NCBI GenBank assembly: GCA_023614405.1
Contig: CM042684.1
Location: 205,350,941 to 205,414,940, forward strand
Origin: Avena insularis
Lineage: Eukaryota > Streptophyta > Magnoliopsida > Poales > Poaceae
DNA length: 64,000 bases
Reading direction: 5' to 3'
Shown here: one piece after another, positions 34,713 through 45,165 of the stretch
Layout: every line of letters starts with the position of its first letter
Numbering within the stretch: the stretch's first letter is position 1
Position numbers and translations under genes: made by a program
The notes under the pieces: generated by a model
What the model saw: only the letters and a program-made list of their open reading frames with translations
What the model was told of the DNA's origin: nothing
Databases searched by the model: none

Positions 34713-35770
34713 TGCGGCCCGTCCTACGGACGCTCCTACATCTACACCAACAAGTCCCCCAAGTGGACCCATGACTCGTGCCCGAGCCAAACTCCTACAA
34801 GCTAAGGTGAACTCGCTCCTCTCCTCGTGCCAATTTGATACCTCCTTAGATGGTATGCTACTTCCTGCAACTACCCTATGCATCATCAGGTACGAAGCTT
34901 CGACACATCACCAAGCACCCAAGGATGGAGAACAAGGAGCAGAGCATGAAGCTGGAGCCGCTGGAGCTACTCAGACCGGAGTCTCCGGTCTGCGCACACC
35001 GGAGTCTCCGGTCAACCAAAGTCTCCGGCCTGAAGACACCGGAGTCTCCGGTCCCACCTCCTGTCTGCCCCTAGAACCGAGCCCTGGGACAATCTGAAGG
35101 CCCCTCCGGAGGCCAGTCCGGAGACCGACCGGAATCTCGGGTCCAGATCGGAGTCTCCTATCTAGACCAGAGTCTCCGATCCACCACACCGGAGTCTCCG
35201 GACCGACCGTCACCAGGCATGAAAAGGCCTTTGGGCATGCGGCCCATGTACCCCTTAGTCCGTCCAGAACTTGTCTTTTATTCCTAAAGTACCCCTGTCT
35301 AAGTGGCTGGCCTATATATAGTCCCCCACCTCCATTGTAAACCCTAGGCATTATATTTGGAATTAGTGGAAACCCCTTGTGGGTCTATCTAATTCTTGCC
35401 TCATGCTCCTTTGACAAAGGAGCACCAAATATCCCAAACCTCGTTGGAGTTTGCATCGTGCCTCCATGTTGTACAAGGCCTTGGCATCGGTGTCCCTTTT
35501 CCAAGACGTCAAGATCTCACCGACTCTCCCATCTCGTCGTGCCGGTTCGAGAGAGAGTCCTCCGCCCGACGCCGATCCTAGGGATTGCGCCGGACCGGTC
35601 ACCGCCGGCGTGAGATATTGGCGTGTATCGTGGTTTTGTGTGTGTGTTCTCATCACATTCTTCGTGCGTGTGTTCGTCGTGTTCATCCTCTCCTCCTTCC
35701 CCCGCACTTCATCCTCGATTTGAAAGGGAATCGTGAAAGATCAGGCCACCCTAGAGGTTTACCCTCAACA
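34710..35770 (+). repeat. Family A LTR z (3' LTR of outer element)
   Basis: The LTR is 1061 bp, starts TGATGCGGCCCGTCC and ends CCCTCAACA, followed by the CTTGT duplication (35771-35775). TATATATA lies at 35313-35320 and palindromes at about 34970-35205. The GPMTRARAK tail is readable at 34710-35097. Variants pair it with LTR a. Confidence 0.93.
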
Positions 35771-35775
35771 CTTGT
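35771..35775 (+). repeat. Target-site duplication CTTGT, right copy
   Basis: Exact repeat of 9620-9624. Family C coding resumes at 35776. Confidence 0.9.
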
Positions 35776-37382
35776 GATGATTGGCATGCTATGATGATGT
35801 TTGTGATATCACATATGCTTCATTGATATTTCCATGTGATACTTTGCCTTTGCATAATGTTGAGCATGTGAAATTATTTGATTATGATGATGTTGCCATA
35901 TACATGCCATGCTCTAAACATTACGTTGATGATATCATTGCTTGCACTTTGTTGAACAATTGCTCTTTCCAGGGTTTTGCTTGCAATGATGTTACCAATG
36001 TTACCCCTCGAAGCATGCTTTGTCATGAGTGTTTTACAATCTCTCCTGTTGCTTGCAATAAGTTGAATAATTACTCTTTCACTTGTTTTGCTTGGAACAG
36101 TAATTCTCTTATGGTTTATATTGAGATGGCCCCCATAGCTTTCTCAAATTTTGGAGATTTTGATGATTACCATGATAAGCATGTTCCCCACTTGCATACT
36201 CACCATGCACATTTTTCATACTTGATTGACACTAATGGTGATGTGCACAAGAAGAGATATGTCATGATGGATGATGTATTTCTCTACCAGGCACACATGT
36301 TCTTCCTTTTGTGTTTGATGTGTGTAGGTTCCCGCACAAGAATGTCAACCTCGGTTGAGGACGAATTGACAAAAAGAGCTCTAGAGAGAATCCCCCAAGT
36401 AAGTTCAAGATCCAACCCAACTCTGATACCTTTTGCATGCTTTGCATCTTTCATGTTGACAAATTGCTCTTTCCTATGGTTTGATTGCAAGCATGTTGAT
36501 GGTATTCTTTCTCCTTGTGACAGTCATGTCTCGTTGCTATTGGATATTGATGCTTTGTGTGTTGCCACAAAAATGTTGAACAATTTCTCTTTCCAATGTT
36601 TTGTGTGCAACCATAATGCCATTATGAGCATGTATTGTCACAAGAGCTTCCAACTCTCTCGTATTGTTGTTGCAACAAACATAAGGACCACTTTCTCTTT
36701 CATTTGGTTTGTTTGCAAACATGTTGCTTGTGTTTCCACTTGTGATATGCATACTCCCGTGATCTTTGTTTTTGATGATATGTGTATGGCATCCAACATA
36801 TTGAACAATTGTTCTTTCCAATGGTTGGTTTGCACACATAATGATGTTGTTTTGTTTATCTTTCCTCATGTGTTTTTGCCGAATTCTCCTATCCTTGCAT
36901 CAAAGATGTTGAGAAATATTTTAGTCCATTGCATTGAGTGCCACACTAAGACGTTATATGGAATTTTCGAGTGCCCACATTTGAATGATGTTCAATTAAC
37001 TTCCATGCACTTTGACCTTGCATACGCATTTCATTTGCGATACTTGAGTTGTGCTAATAGTGTTGTGAACAAGAATGGACATGCCACAGATGACATGCTC
37101 CTCTATCACACACAAACATATGTTGCTTGGTCTTTGTTGTGTGAAGGTACAATTGCTTCCGCGTCAACCTGTATGGAACATAAGTTGACAAGACGAACCG
37201 TAGATGACTTGAACGATTCATCTCTACATCCTAAGGTGACTTCACTCTACTTGAGGACTCATGCTATAATCTTCATGAATTGGCTACGCTTTGAGTGTTG
37301 GTTTACTTTTGTGGTGAGCTTTGTAGGCTTCATTGAAGGCTTCATTCAATCTGACCGAGGACGACTATATGGTGAAACCTAG
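35776..37382 (+). pseudogene. Family C ORF, C-terminal half: repeat protein with SFxxFxCxH motif
   Basis: This is an open frame of 533 codons (from 35781) to TAG at 37380. I do not recognise the protein. It contains a recurring unit whose core is L-N-N-x-S-F-x-x-F-x-C-x-H, at residues about 57, 95, 226, 266, 302, 341 and, degenerate, 377. The last five are spaced 36-40 residues. Each unit carries Cys and His residues in similar places. Near the end lies a stretch rich in aromatic residues (MNWLRFECWFTFVVSF). There are no pol motifs. The frame at the insertion point (35776) is offset from this frame, so one frameshift has occurred. It lies directly upstream of the polypurine tract and 3' LTR, where integrase lies in family A. 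Confidence 0.72.
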
Positions 37383-37447
37383 GATCAAGAAAGTCTCTCG
37401 ACATCTTCTACTTTGTGATGAGCATGGAGTCGAGGACGACTCTTTTT

Positions 37448-37461
37448 GAAGGGAGGGGAGA
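37448..37461 (+). other. Polypurine tract of family C element
   Basis: GAAGGGAGGGGAGA lies directly before the 3' LTR. Confidence 0.85.
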
Positions 37462-38523
37462 TGATGTAGCCCGACCTTCGGTCGTTACCACATCATGGTC
37501 TCCAACTTATGCCAAGTCGTCATGGACTCCAAAGGTGAATCTGTTCCTCTATGCGAGCCTACTTCCTACCCTCTTGAATGGTATACTACTTCATACTCTG
37601 TTCCATATCCATGATAGGTTCACACCAACAAGTACCGAGGCACGGGAAGAAGCCTGGAGCACCAAGCCCGACAAGACGGAGGCTTGGAAGAGAAGACGGA
37701 AGAAGCAGCAGCTGGAGCACCGGAGTCTCCGGCCTGTGCACACCGGTGTCTCTGGCCACACCGGAGTCTCCGGCCTAAAGACACCGGTGTCTCCGGCCTG
37801 CATACCCTGGAGTCTCTGGACCCATCTCCGGACCGACCCCCAGATCGAGATCGAGGACAGCCAGAAGGCCCCTCCGGAGACGACACCGGAGATAGACCAG
37901 AGTCCGGCCCACACCGGAGTCTCCGGACCCCACACCGTAGTCTCCGACCTGAGTGTATGGGCTTGCGTGCCGCCAGCTGGGCCTTTGGCCCATGTACCCC
38001 TTAGTCCACCCAGACTTTTCCCTTTTCTTTCTAAAGTACCCTTGAACTAGTGGCTGGCCTATATATAGTGCCCCCACCCCCTCATGTAACCCTAGGCATA
38101 GATGATAGACTAAAGAATACCCCCTTTGTGGAATCTCTAGTTTTGCCTCATCCTCTTCTACCAAAGGGGATCGACTATCGTCACCACCTCGTTGGAGTTT
38201 GCATCGTGCCTCCCTTGTTGTACAACTCCTTGGCATCGGTGTCCCTTTGCCAAGACGTCAAGACCCTCTACAAGGTGTTCTTCCCTCTCCGCGTGGGATC
38301 GAGGGAGCATGTTGACCAATCTTTCCTTGTGAGGATTCTATTGGACCGGTGGCCACCGGTGAAAGCAATCAGCCTTGTATCGTGTGTCTTTTGCGCGTGT
38401 TCATCGTGTTATTCCCTAGGTGTGCGTCCGCTTCCGCTACCTTCTCCATTTCCCCTCGCTTTCCCATCGATTTGACCATGAGAACCGTGAAGATCGGGCC
38501 ACCCACGGGGTTACCCCATAACA
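37462..38523 (+). repeat. Family C 3' LTR
   Basis: The LTR is 1062 bp, starts TGATGTAGCCCGACC and ends CCCCATAACA. TATATATA lies at 38060-38067 and palindromes at about 37715-37950. It matches 6042-7064. Confidence 0.92.
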
Positions 38524-38562
38524 ATTTCTGAATTGTAATGGTCTTATTCTGTTCCTCTTCAG

Positions 38563-40481
38563 AGCTAAGCAACTTGCCAAGGGCAAAGGGAAAGGAAATA
38601 TAGAAAAAGTCCAACGCTAGTCAAAGTTAGTTTTGACTTTGCTTCCTCCCCCGCCTCCAACTCCTACCTCGACGCCTTCTATAGCACCAGAGGTTACTTC
38701 GTCTCCTCATGCTGCAAAAGATCTGGCTTAGCACTCAGAGCCAGCGGTCCTTGGCTCGCAAAACGACATCACCATGGGTGATTCGGCAACTGATAAGGGT
38801 GAACCCTCAAAGGGTAATGATCCCTCAGCAGAAACTTTTGCGGATAATCTCCTGAACAAGCTGGGTATCGCCAAACTTGGAATTACTCAGAAAAGCACAG
38901 AAGAGATCCAGAAGTTGGAACTCCACTATTTGGATAGCCGAAATATCACTGTTGAGGAGGAGGCACAAGAAGCCGAGGACATCAAACTCGTCGAGCTTCT
39001 TGACCAAGTTCATCTTCGTGACGGGAAGCGAAAGGCTGGCGTGGCTCCTCCACCGCCAGTAATCCCTCTGACTCTTGCCGAGAATGTTTCTTCTGAGGTG
39101 AATATGAGTCTCAGCAAATTAACCCACAAACACCATGTAAGTCAGAATTTGACCCTCTTTTTATTTTATTTCATATCATATCCCCTAGCCCCCAAGTATT
39201 AAGTTGGATAGGAAATCTGAATTTATGCTTTCTTAGGATGCCAAAGAACGAACTAGTATAGCCCCCAAGGCTCGTGCTGATATTTAGTTAAAATATTAGC
39301 TCGAGTCAATAGTCGACTTCTAACTCTGGGTATTATTCTGACTTACAGAAAGTTAATGCTTATAACCGGGATCTGTTGAAGACTATCAACAAAGAGAAAT
39401 TAGAGCTCTTTGTCTAGAAAATGCCAAACTAAAAATTGCCAAGGATGAAGCTAAGGGTAATCATTTCAGTTCTCATGCTTGTGATTTTATGACTCAGAGC
39501 CGAATTTTTATTCGACTTTTGTCTTGCTTTTACATTACTAGTCAAACAGTCCTGCAAAATGATTGAAGAGGCCGAGAATTTGAAAACCCTGGAGGTGGAA
39601 AGTGTCGATTTAAGGAAAGAGCTAAAGAAGTTTAAGGAGGATCATGAGCGTAGTATCAATAGTGTTCTTGAATCATCCAACATGGCCACCGAAGAACGTG
39701 ATCGCGAGATTGCTATCCAGGATAAGAAAAATTTGGATTTCAAAGATGATCTGGACAAAGAGAGGGACACCACCAAGGCTCTCCAGGATGAACTCTAGAG
39801 TCTTCGAACGGAGAAAGCTAAAGTTGACGATGCCATCTTTGGTAAGTTTTCCTATCTCTGACCTTTCTTTTTTCGACTCTAGGAATTCGGATATATTCCT
39901 GACTTTGTTTTAAGTATGTAGGTCCTTTGAATATGTTGGATTCTTCCTCTTCCGAATCTCGCACCAGCCGACTTACTTCAGTTGGAGACCTGCTTCACGA
40001 TTTTCACCAGTCACTGGAGGACATTGGTGAAGCCGTAAAGGTCCCTGACATGAACAAAATGTGTGCCTTTGAGGTGCAGGATAAGGCAAAGGAGATGCCT
40101 CAGCTCATCCAAGATTGGAGCATGTCTTATGCGCGAACCTCTGCATAGAATGCCCTGACAATGATTATGAGCCACCATGGAAGCATGGAAATATGGCAAG
40201 TAACCAAGGGTTATTCAAATGTTGATGAAGACCGCAAGGAGCCAAACATCAAGGACATCACGGATGCTTGTGCCGGACATAGGTGTCGTGTGGCTGAGCT
40301 GACCAGTTACTACATGCCATTCTTCACTACCATGGAAGCACCACGTTTGCTTCAAGAAGAAATTGCTGAAGCTTTCGACGATGAGCAGACCGAGTCTGAT
40401 ATCCTCGTCTCGGAAAGATATCAAGGTGGAGGAGATGTTACTAGTGATCTGACTGATCCTTCGTCTTCACTTGTGGCATAA
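38563..40481 (+). pseudogene. Antisense ORF of Tat-like element, exons 3-6
   Basis: This is the continuation of the + strand ORF that starts at 4827. Exons inferred from open frames and GT/AG borders are 38563-39136, 39349-39456, 39550-39841 and 39922-40481. Exon 3 is rich in Lys, Pro and Glu and includes MGDSATDKGEPSK. Exons 4-5 form a charged coiled coil (RKELKKFKEDHERS; DDLDKERDTTKAL). Exon 6 is helical and acidic and ends ...SSSLVA-stop. Stops occur in exon 3 (about 38617 and 38728), at 39796 and at 40146, and there is a frameshift in exon 4. A domain followed by a coiled coil is the usual plan for this plant protein class; function is unknown. Confidence 0.72.
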
Positions 40482-40981
40482 GTGTGCTAGCTAGTAAGAT
40501 CGTAATGCTTTTACTCCTTTAGCACTTCTACTTTTTTGATTTTCTCGTGCTTGACAATTACGTAAGCACTTTTTCGTTTGTACTTAGCGTTTATCTGGCT
40601 TTCTGCCTCGTTCCTTTTGTGAACCGGCAAACTTTTAGCACGAAAACTTTGCCGAGCAACGGAGATCTATTGCTAAACCAATTTAAACTCGAAAACAAAG
40701 TCGACTTCTAGTACCAACAATTCACTACTTGGAAAATACCCGTGTCCTGCAATCAGACAAAAACCAAAGTACAAACAAGAAATTTGATTTATACCCGAAG
40801 GTAGTGTTTTTAGAATCGTAAATCTAACCAGAACAAACATGAGTATAAAGTACTTTCAAGTATTCTGGGATTTTCGACTTATGTCATGATCTCGGAAATA
40901 AGATGGTACTATAAAACTTCTCAGAAAAGACATTGAGGCCACCAATACTTTATTTCTCATTGAACATGTACATATATATGA
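40482..40981. other. Convergent 3' flank between antisense ORF and pol
   Basis: This is about 500 bases of AT-rich sequence between the stop of the + strand ORF (40481) and the stop of the minus-strand polyprotein (40982). I see no gene. It presumably holds the 3' ends of both convergent transcripts. Confidence 0.6.
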
Positions 40982-41370
40982 TTACAAAGAAAGATAATTT
41001 AAAGAATAAAAGGGACGTAGCTGAGCAATATTCCACGGTCTGTCTAATTCTACCGGGTTTATACTACCTCTAGATCTCTTTCTCTCCTTAGTAGCAGGTA
41101 TTTCTTTGACTGGCCTCATGTCAGTTAGGTAGTAAGAACCATTGTGCAATACTCGACTAACCAAAAATGGCCCTTCCCAAACTGGGGGGAGATTGTTCTT
41201 TTTTTTGCGGAAGCCGGAGAACCAAGTCGCCTTTGTTGAAAGATCGATTCTTGACTCTCTCACTATGATACTTGCGTAACTTTTGCTGATAGGCTGTAGA
41301 TCTCTACTCAGCAACGATGCGAACTTCCTCAATTACATCGAGATCATCTTGTCGAGAAAATTCGGCATCC
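40982..41370 (-). pseudogene. pol: Tat-like integrase C-terminal part
   Basis: This is the minus-strand end of the polyprotein: KNRSFNKGDLV-like text, now broken by a frameshift near 41215, then PVWEGPFLVSRVLHNGSYYL, a GPF-type module, and the end DRPWNIAQLRPFY, which is typical of Tat integrase C-termini. The stop is at 40982-40984. It is separated from the rest of integrase by the solo LTR at 41376. Confidence 0.82.
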
Positions 41371-42218
41371 TCTTCTGATGAGGATATATACAGGGATTAT
41401 GATGATTCTGACTGCCTAAATTGGGAGGAAATATTGAGTCAAATCAATAATGACTATTAGGTGAATTCATTCCTAATTGAACCTAATGTTTTACTTAATG
41501 AGAACTTTATACTACCTAAGTCTATGCATCTTTGTATGATCAGGTTTATTGATAACACAAGCATTGCACGAGGAGGAGGAGAGTTGTAGCAAGAAGGATA
41601 AGCGCTGATTTCCAATATCAACAAGTGTGCGAGGGAGGAGCGGGAGGCATGTGCACTAGGAGGCAATGATGAAATCACGTATGAGCAAGAGAGAAAGATG
41701 GCGCACCAAGAATTACATGTTTGAGGTGTTCCACAATGTTTGGACTATGTGCCAATAAGGCCGAACCCTTATATGGGTCGATATGTATCAGTTTGAGTCG
41801 AACCGAGTCAGTTTGGGGCAAGATATGGCTATTTTTTAGGCCTGTTTAGAGGGGAGGACGCCCCAGCCCTCATATAAACCTCCGTAGCCATCACAAGTTA
41901 GGGTTAAACCATGTTAACATATTTTGGAGTTGATTCTTTCATAGAACCTCTGAAATTACCCTATGTTCGAATTCTACAACTATAATTGAGTGTGATCTGT
42001 TGTTCCATTGGGAATTAGTAGAATGCATACTACCGTTCATGGTCACGGCTGCGTGCGCAAGAGTGTGGTGTTGTGAATATCCTACAAGGTTCGAGAGCTG
42101 TTGCATTGGCATCAGGGATTGAGCGGGAGAGTTCATAGCTACAGGCTAGTTATCTATCATCCACTATCATCACCGCCATCCGCTTATTGAGAAGATCGGG
42201 CCACCCCATATCATCTTC
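41371..42218 (+). mobile_element. Solo LTR related to family B, with target-site duplication
   Basis: The LTR spans 41376-42213 (838 bp), starts TGATGAGGATATATAC and ends CACCCCATATCA. It is flanked by perfect TCTTC repeats (41371-41375 and 42214-42218). It is homologous in reverse to 50348-51345 and 57095-58078, but lacks the GGACAGTCCGG palindromes. It interrupts Tat-like integrase coding, which reads on across it (AAYIED then EFSRQDDLD). A solo LTR arises by recombination between the two LTRs of an inserted element. Confidence 0.92.
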
Positions 42219-43060
42219 GATATACGCAGCAACTCGAGGAGAAGTATGGATTAAATCACTAGGAAGAACACTTCTATGCCATAGACCAACAAGAAAGGTG
42301 TGTACCCTATTAACCTGTTCGGAGTTGTTCTCAAGCTCCATATCACACACGGCAACCCGTCCGCCCAAGCCCCAGCAACACGGTGAAGTGGTGATTCGAG
42401 TCTTGGTTTAAGGCCTTGAAGGATTAAACCATTTGCTCTTTCGACTTGTCTGTTGGCTTATGGATGCGCGACTGATGCGATATCAAGCCGGATTTTTTGA
42501 TCGTGGCAGAATTCTGCAAGTTCTCCCATAGAAAAATTGCTCATGTTGTCCGTAATAATACTGTGCGGATAACTGAATCACATTATGACGTCCTCGACGA
42601 ATCTTTTGACTGTTGCTCCATCAGAACTTTTAACGGGTTTAGCCTCAATCCATTTTGTGAACTTACCCACCATCACTAAGAGGTGAGTAAATCCACTTGG
42701 AGCCTGTTTAAATGATCCTACCATGTCAATCCCCCAAACAGTGAAGGGCCATGCTATCGGAATTCTTCGTGGCTGATCAGCCGGAACATGGGCTTGTTTG
42801 GCGTATTTTTGGCAGTCTTTGCACGTCTTGACAAGCCGTTCGGCATCTGCCTTGGCTGTAAGACAGAAAAGTCCGTGTCTAAAAGCCATTGCCACTAAAG
42901 ATCTGGCTGTGGCATGATGCCTGCATTCGCTTTCCTGAATCTCCCTTAGGATTCCCACTCCTTCCGGAGAAACACAGCGCTGAAAGACCCCAAACAAACT
43001 CTGCTTAAAGAGCTTACCATTTATTATCATATAGGTTTTTGCTTGTCGGACGATCTGTCG
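42219..43060 (-). pseudogene. pol: Tat-like integrase
   Basis: Minus-strand integrase. The zinc region is ECRHHATARSLVAMAFRHG ... CKDCQKYAKQ (about 42930-42790), followed by the catalytic core beginning PFTVWGIDMVGSFKQAP (first Asp) and THLLVMVGKFTKWIEAKPV. The second catalytic region is near 42575-42500, broken by a frameshift after FVEDVIM (about 42578). The third is near 42440-42400, where TNGQVERANG-like text is degraded. The IDMVG/KWIEA style fits the Tat/Athila branch. Confidence 0.82.
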
Positions 43061-44190
43061 GCTCAGAACCTCGTCTTCGAGTAATTTTCAGTTTACCAAG
43101 AAATCAAGGTAGGGTTTTATTGAGCTGGGAATCACAGCCAGAACTTCTATTAACGGTGCGTCAGATTTGGTTGGATACTCCTTGTCAGCTCCTGTAATAG
43201 AGGGAACTTTACGGTGCTCTAGGAAATCACCATCCGGGACCTTTTTTCCATGCAGAGCCTATTCGAGATAATGCATCCACTTCCTCATTTTCTATTTGAG
43301 GGATGTGTTGAACCTCAAACCCTTCGAACGATTTAGATAGTTCATCCACGACAGCCCTGTAAGCTGCCATATGCTTGTTTGCATTATAATGATCCGACAC
43401 TTGTTGAGCAACAAGATCCGAGTCTCCATAACACATGAGTCATCGGATGCCGATATCCTTAGTAATCAGGATTCCATGCAGCAGTGCTTCATATTTGGCA
43501 ATGTTGTTTGTTGCCGTGAAGTGGATCTGCAACACATAGAAAAGCTTATCTCCTTGGGGTGATTTGAGCACCACGCCAGCCCTCGAACCCTCGAGGGCTT
43601 TGGACCCATCAAAGTTCAAGGTCTAGTATTCCGACTCCGTTAGTGTCATTTTCTCCATTGTCTCTGTCCAATCAGCGATAAAGTCAGCAAGGATTTGGGA
43701 TTTGATTGTTTTGCGAGGTTTGTACTCAATGTCGAAAGCTAAGAGCTCTATTCCCCACTTTGCGACACATCATGTGGCGTCACTGTTGTTGATTATGTCT
43801 CTAATTGAAGCTATGCTCACCACGTAATCTAGTGCTTCTGAAAACAATGGCTTAGCTTTCTGGATGTGAAGAACACACCATTTGCTAGCCTTTGATAGTG
43901 CGGATACCGCTATTGGATTCAGTCAAGACCTCGCTGAGGTAGTAGGTCGGACGCTGCACCAGGTGCGCCTGCTTTTGCTCTGGCCGTTCCACCACCATGA
44001 CGATGCTGACAACTGTATTTGTTGCATCTAGATAGACCAACATCGATTCCTGAGGTTCCAGCACTACAAGGATGGGAGCAGACGAGAGTACTGTTTTCAG
44101 GTCTTGTAATGCAGCTTCAGCTTCATCAGTCCAGATGAACTTTTTGGTCTTTTTTAGGAGCTTGTAAAGTGGTGGTGGCTCTCTCACTGA
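43061..44190 (-). pseudogene. pol: Tat-like RNase H region, two RNase H domains
   Basis: The first RNase H domain follows RT at 44187-43885 (FIWTDEAEAALQDLK ... LVYLDATNTVVSIVMV ... YYLSEVLTES). After a degraded connection, a second RNase H-like domain runs from about 43660 to 43227, with FDGSKA-type text near 43600 (NFDGSKALEGSRAG on the minus strand), then CYGDSDLVAQQV and VDALSRIGSAW. A second, archaeal-type RNase H is a known hallmark of Tat elements. The frame is broken by several stops and shifts. Confidence 0.75.
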
Positions 44191-45165
44191 GCCGGCTTAC
44201 AAATCGACTGACTGCAGCAATGCAACCAGTTAGTCTTTGTACATCCTTCAGGCGAGTTATCTTGGAAATGTTAAGTATAGCCTTTATCTTGTCCTGGTTT
44301 AGATCTATGCTTCTTTGAGACACGATGAAACCTAACAATTTTCCGGCTGGTATTCCAAAGAAACATTTCTTTAGGTTAAGCATTATGTTGTATTTGCGTA
44401 GATTGGTGAATGTTTCCTCCAAATCGGAAATTAGAGTTTCGTTCTTTCTGGACATTACCGCTATATCATCCACATGTGCATGTACGTTGCGTCCGATTTG
44501 GTCGTGGAGGCAACGCTGCATAGTGTGCTGGTACGTAGCTTCTGCATTCTTGAGCCCAAAAGGCATCGTAACATAGTAGAAGGTTCCGAAAGGTGGGATG
44601 AACAAAGTCTTAATTTTGCTGACTCCTTCATCTGGATTTGGTGATATCTAAAATATGCGCCGAGAAAACATAGGAGTTCCGAGCCTGTCGTAGAATCGAT
44701 TACTTGATCAATCCTTGGAATAGCAAACAGATCTTTGGGACAAGCCTTGTTTTAGGCGGTATAATCAACACACATCCTTAAATCAGTGGTGCCCTTTTTA
44801 GGGACCATTATAGGATTGGCCGACCACTCAGTGTGGATGACCTCTTCTAGGAATCCGGCTAACTCTGGGCTAGTTTTTTAGCTATCGCTTTTCGCTTTTC
44901 ATCGTGGAACAGTCGTAGATACTCTTTAATGGGTTTGCGTTTGGGTGTACATTTAGAGAGTGCTCGGCAAGTTCCGTAGGTACTCTGGTCATGTTAGAAG
45001 GTTACCATGCAAAGATATCTTTATTAGCTTTGAGGAACTCGACGAGCGCACCTTCCTATGCACGATCTAAACCTACACCTATCTACGTCACCTTGGAGGG
45101 ATCTCCCTCCTGCATCGGCGTCGTCTTTGTCTCTTCCAATGCCTTGAACTCCGGAGTCAGCTTTG
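44126..45165 (-). pseudogene. pol: Tat-like reverse transcriptase
   Basis: Minus strand. The N-part at about 45020-44640 is broken by stops (NKDIFAW, then TELAEHSLNVHP), and the central part contains CVDYTA-type text near 44760. From 44605 there is an open frame with IPPFGTFYYVTMPFGLKNAEATYQ and catalytic HVDDIAVMS (YVDD with Tyr changed to His, about 44475-44450), then KCFFGIPAGKLLGFIVSQRSI and RFVSRLSERA. The changed residue and the stops show that it is inactive. Confidence 0.83.

Larger units (their letters stand above)
9625..35770 (+). mobile_element. Family A composite block (outer element plus nested and recombined copies)
   Basis: One 5-bp duplication (CTTGT) bounds 26.1 kb made only of family A sequence. 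In order it holds LTR a (9625-10664), a body to mid RT (10665-15158), an inverted 3' half (15159-19335), LTR b (19336-20367), full body 1 (20368-27045), LTR c (27046-28084), full body 2 (28085-34709) and LTR z (34710-35770). LTRs a and z share private variants (e.g. AGCATGAAGCTGGAGCC, TCTCCGGACCGACCGTC), while b and c share others (TGATGCAGCCC start, TGCTCACACCGG). So the outer insertion is a...z, and b-body-c is a later insertion. Deletion and recombination removed the rest. Confidence 0.85.
6042..38523 (+). mobile_element. Family C non-autonomous LTR retrotransposon
   Basis: LTRs lie at 6042-7064 and 37462-38523, with primer site 7067-7079 and polypurine tract 37448-37461. Without the family A block the element is about 6.3 kb. 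It encodes no protease, RT, RNase H or integrase, only one large unrecognised ORF (8449-9624 then 35776-37382). Flanks are CTTTC (6037-6041) and ATTTC (38524-38528), a target-site duplication with one mismatch. It landed in intron 2 of the antisense ORF of the Tat-like element. LTR and leader resemble family A, so family A is the likely source of enzymes; that is inference. Confidence 0.9.

Noticed and set aside
36262..36869. Minus-strand frames within the family C repeat ORF
   Set aside because: They are shorter than and fully opposite to the 533-codon frame, and have no motif.
35781..37382. Start codon of the family C C-terminal frame at 35781
   Set aside because: That position is TTG, directly after the target-site duplication; the frame was entered from upstream coding before the insertion, with one frameshift, so no true start is here.
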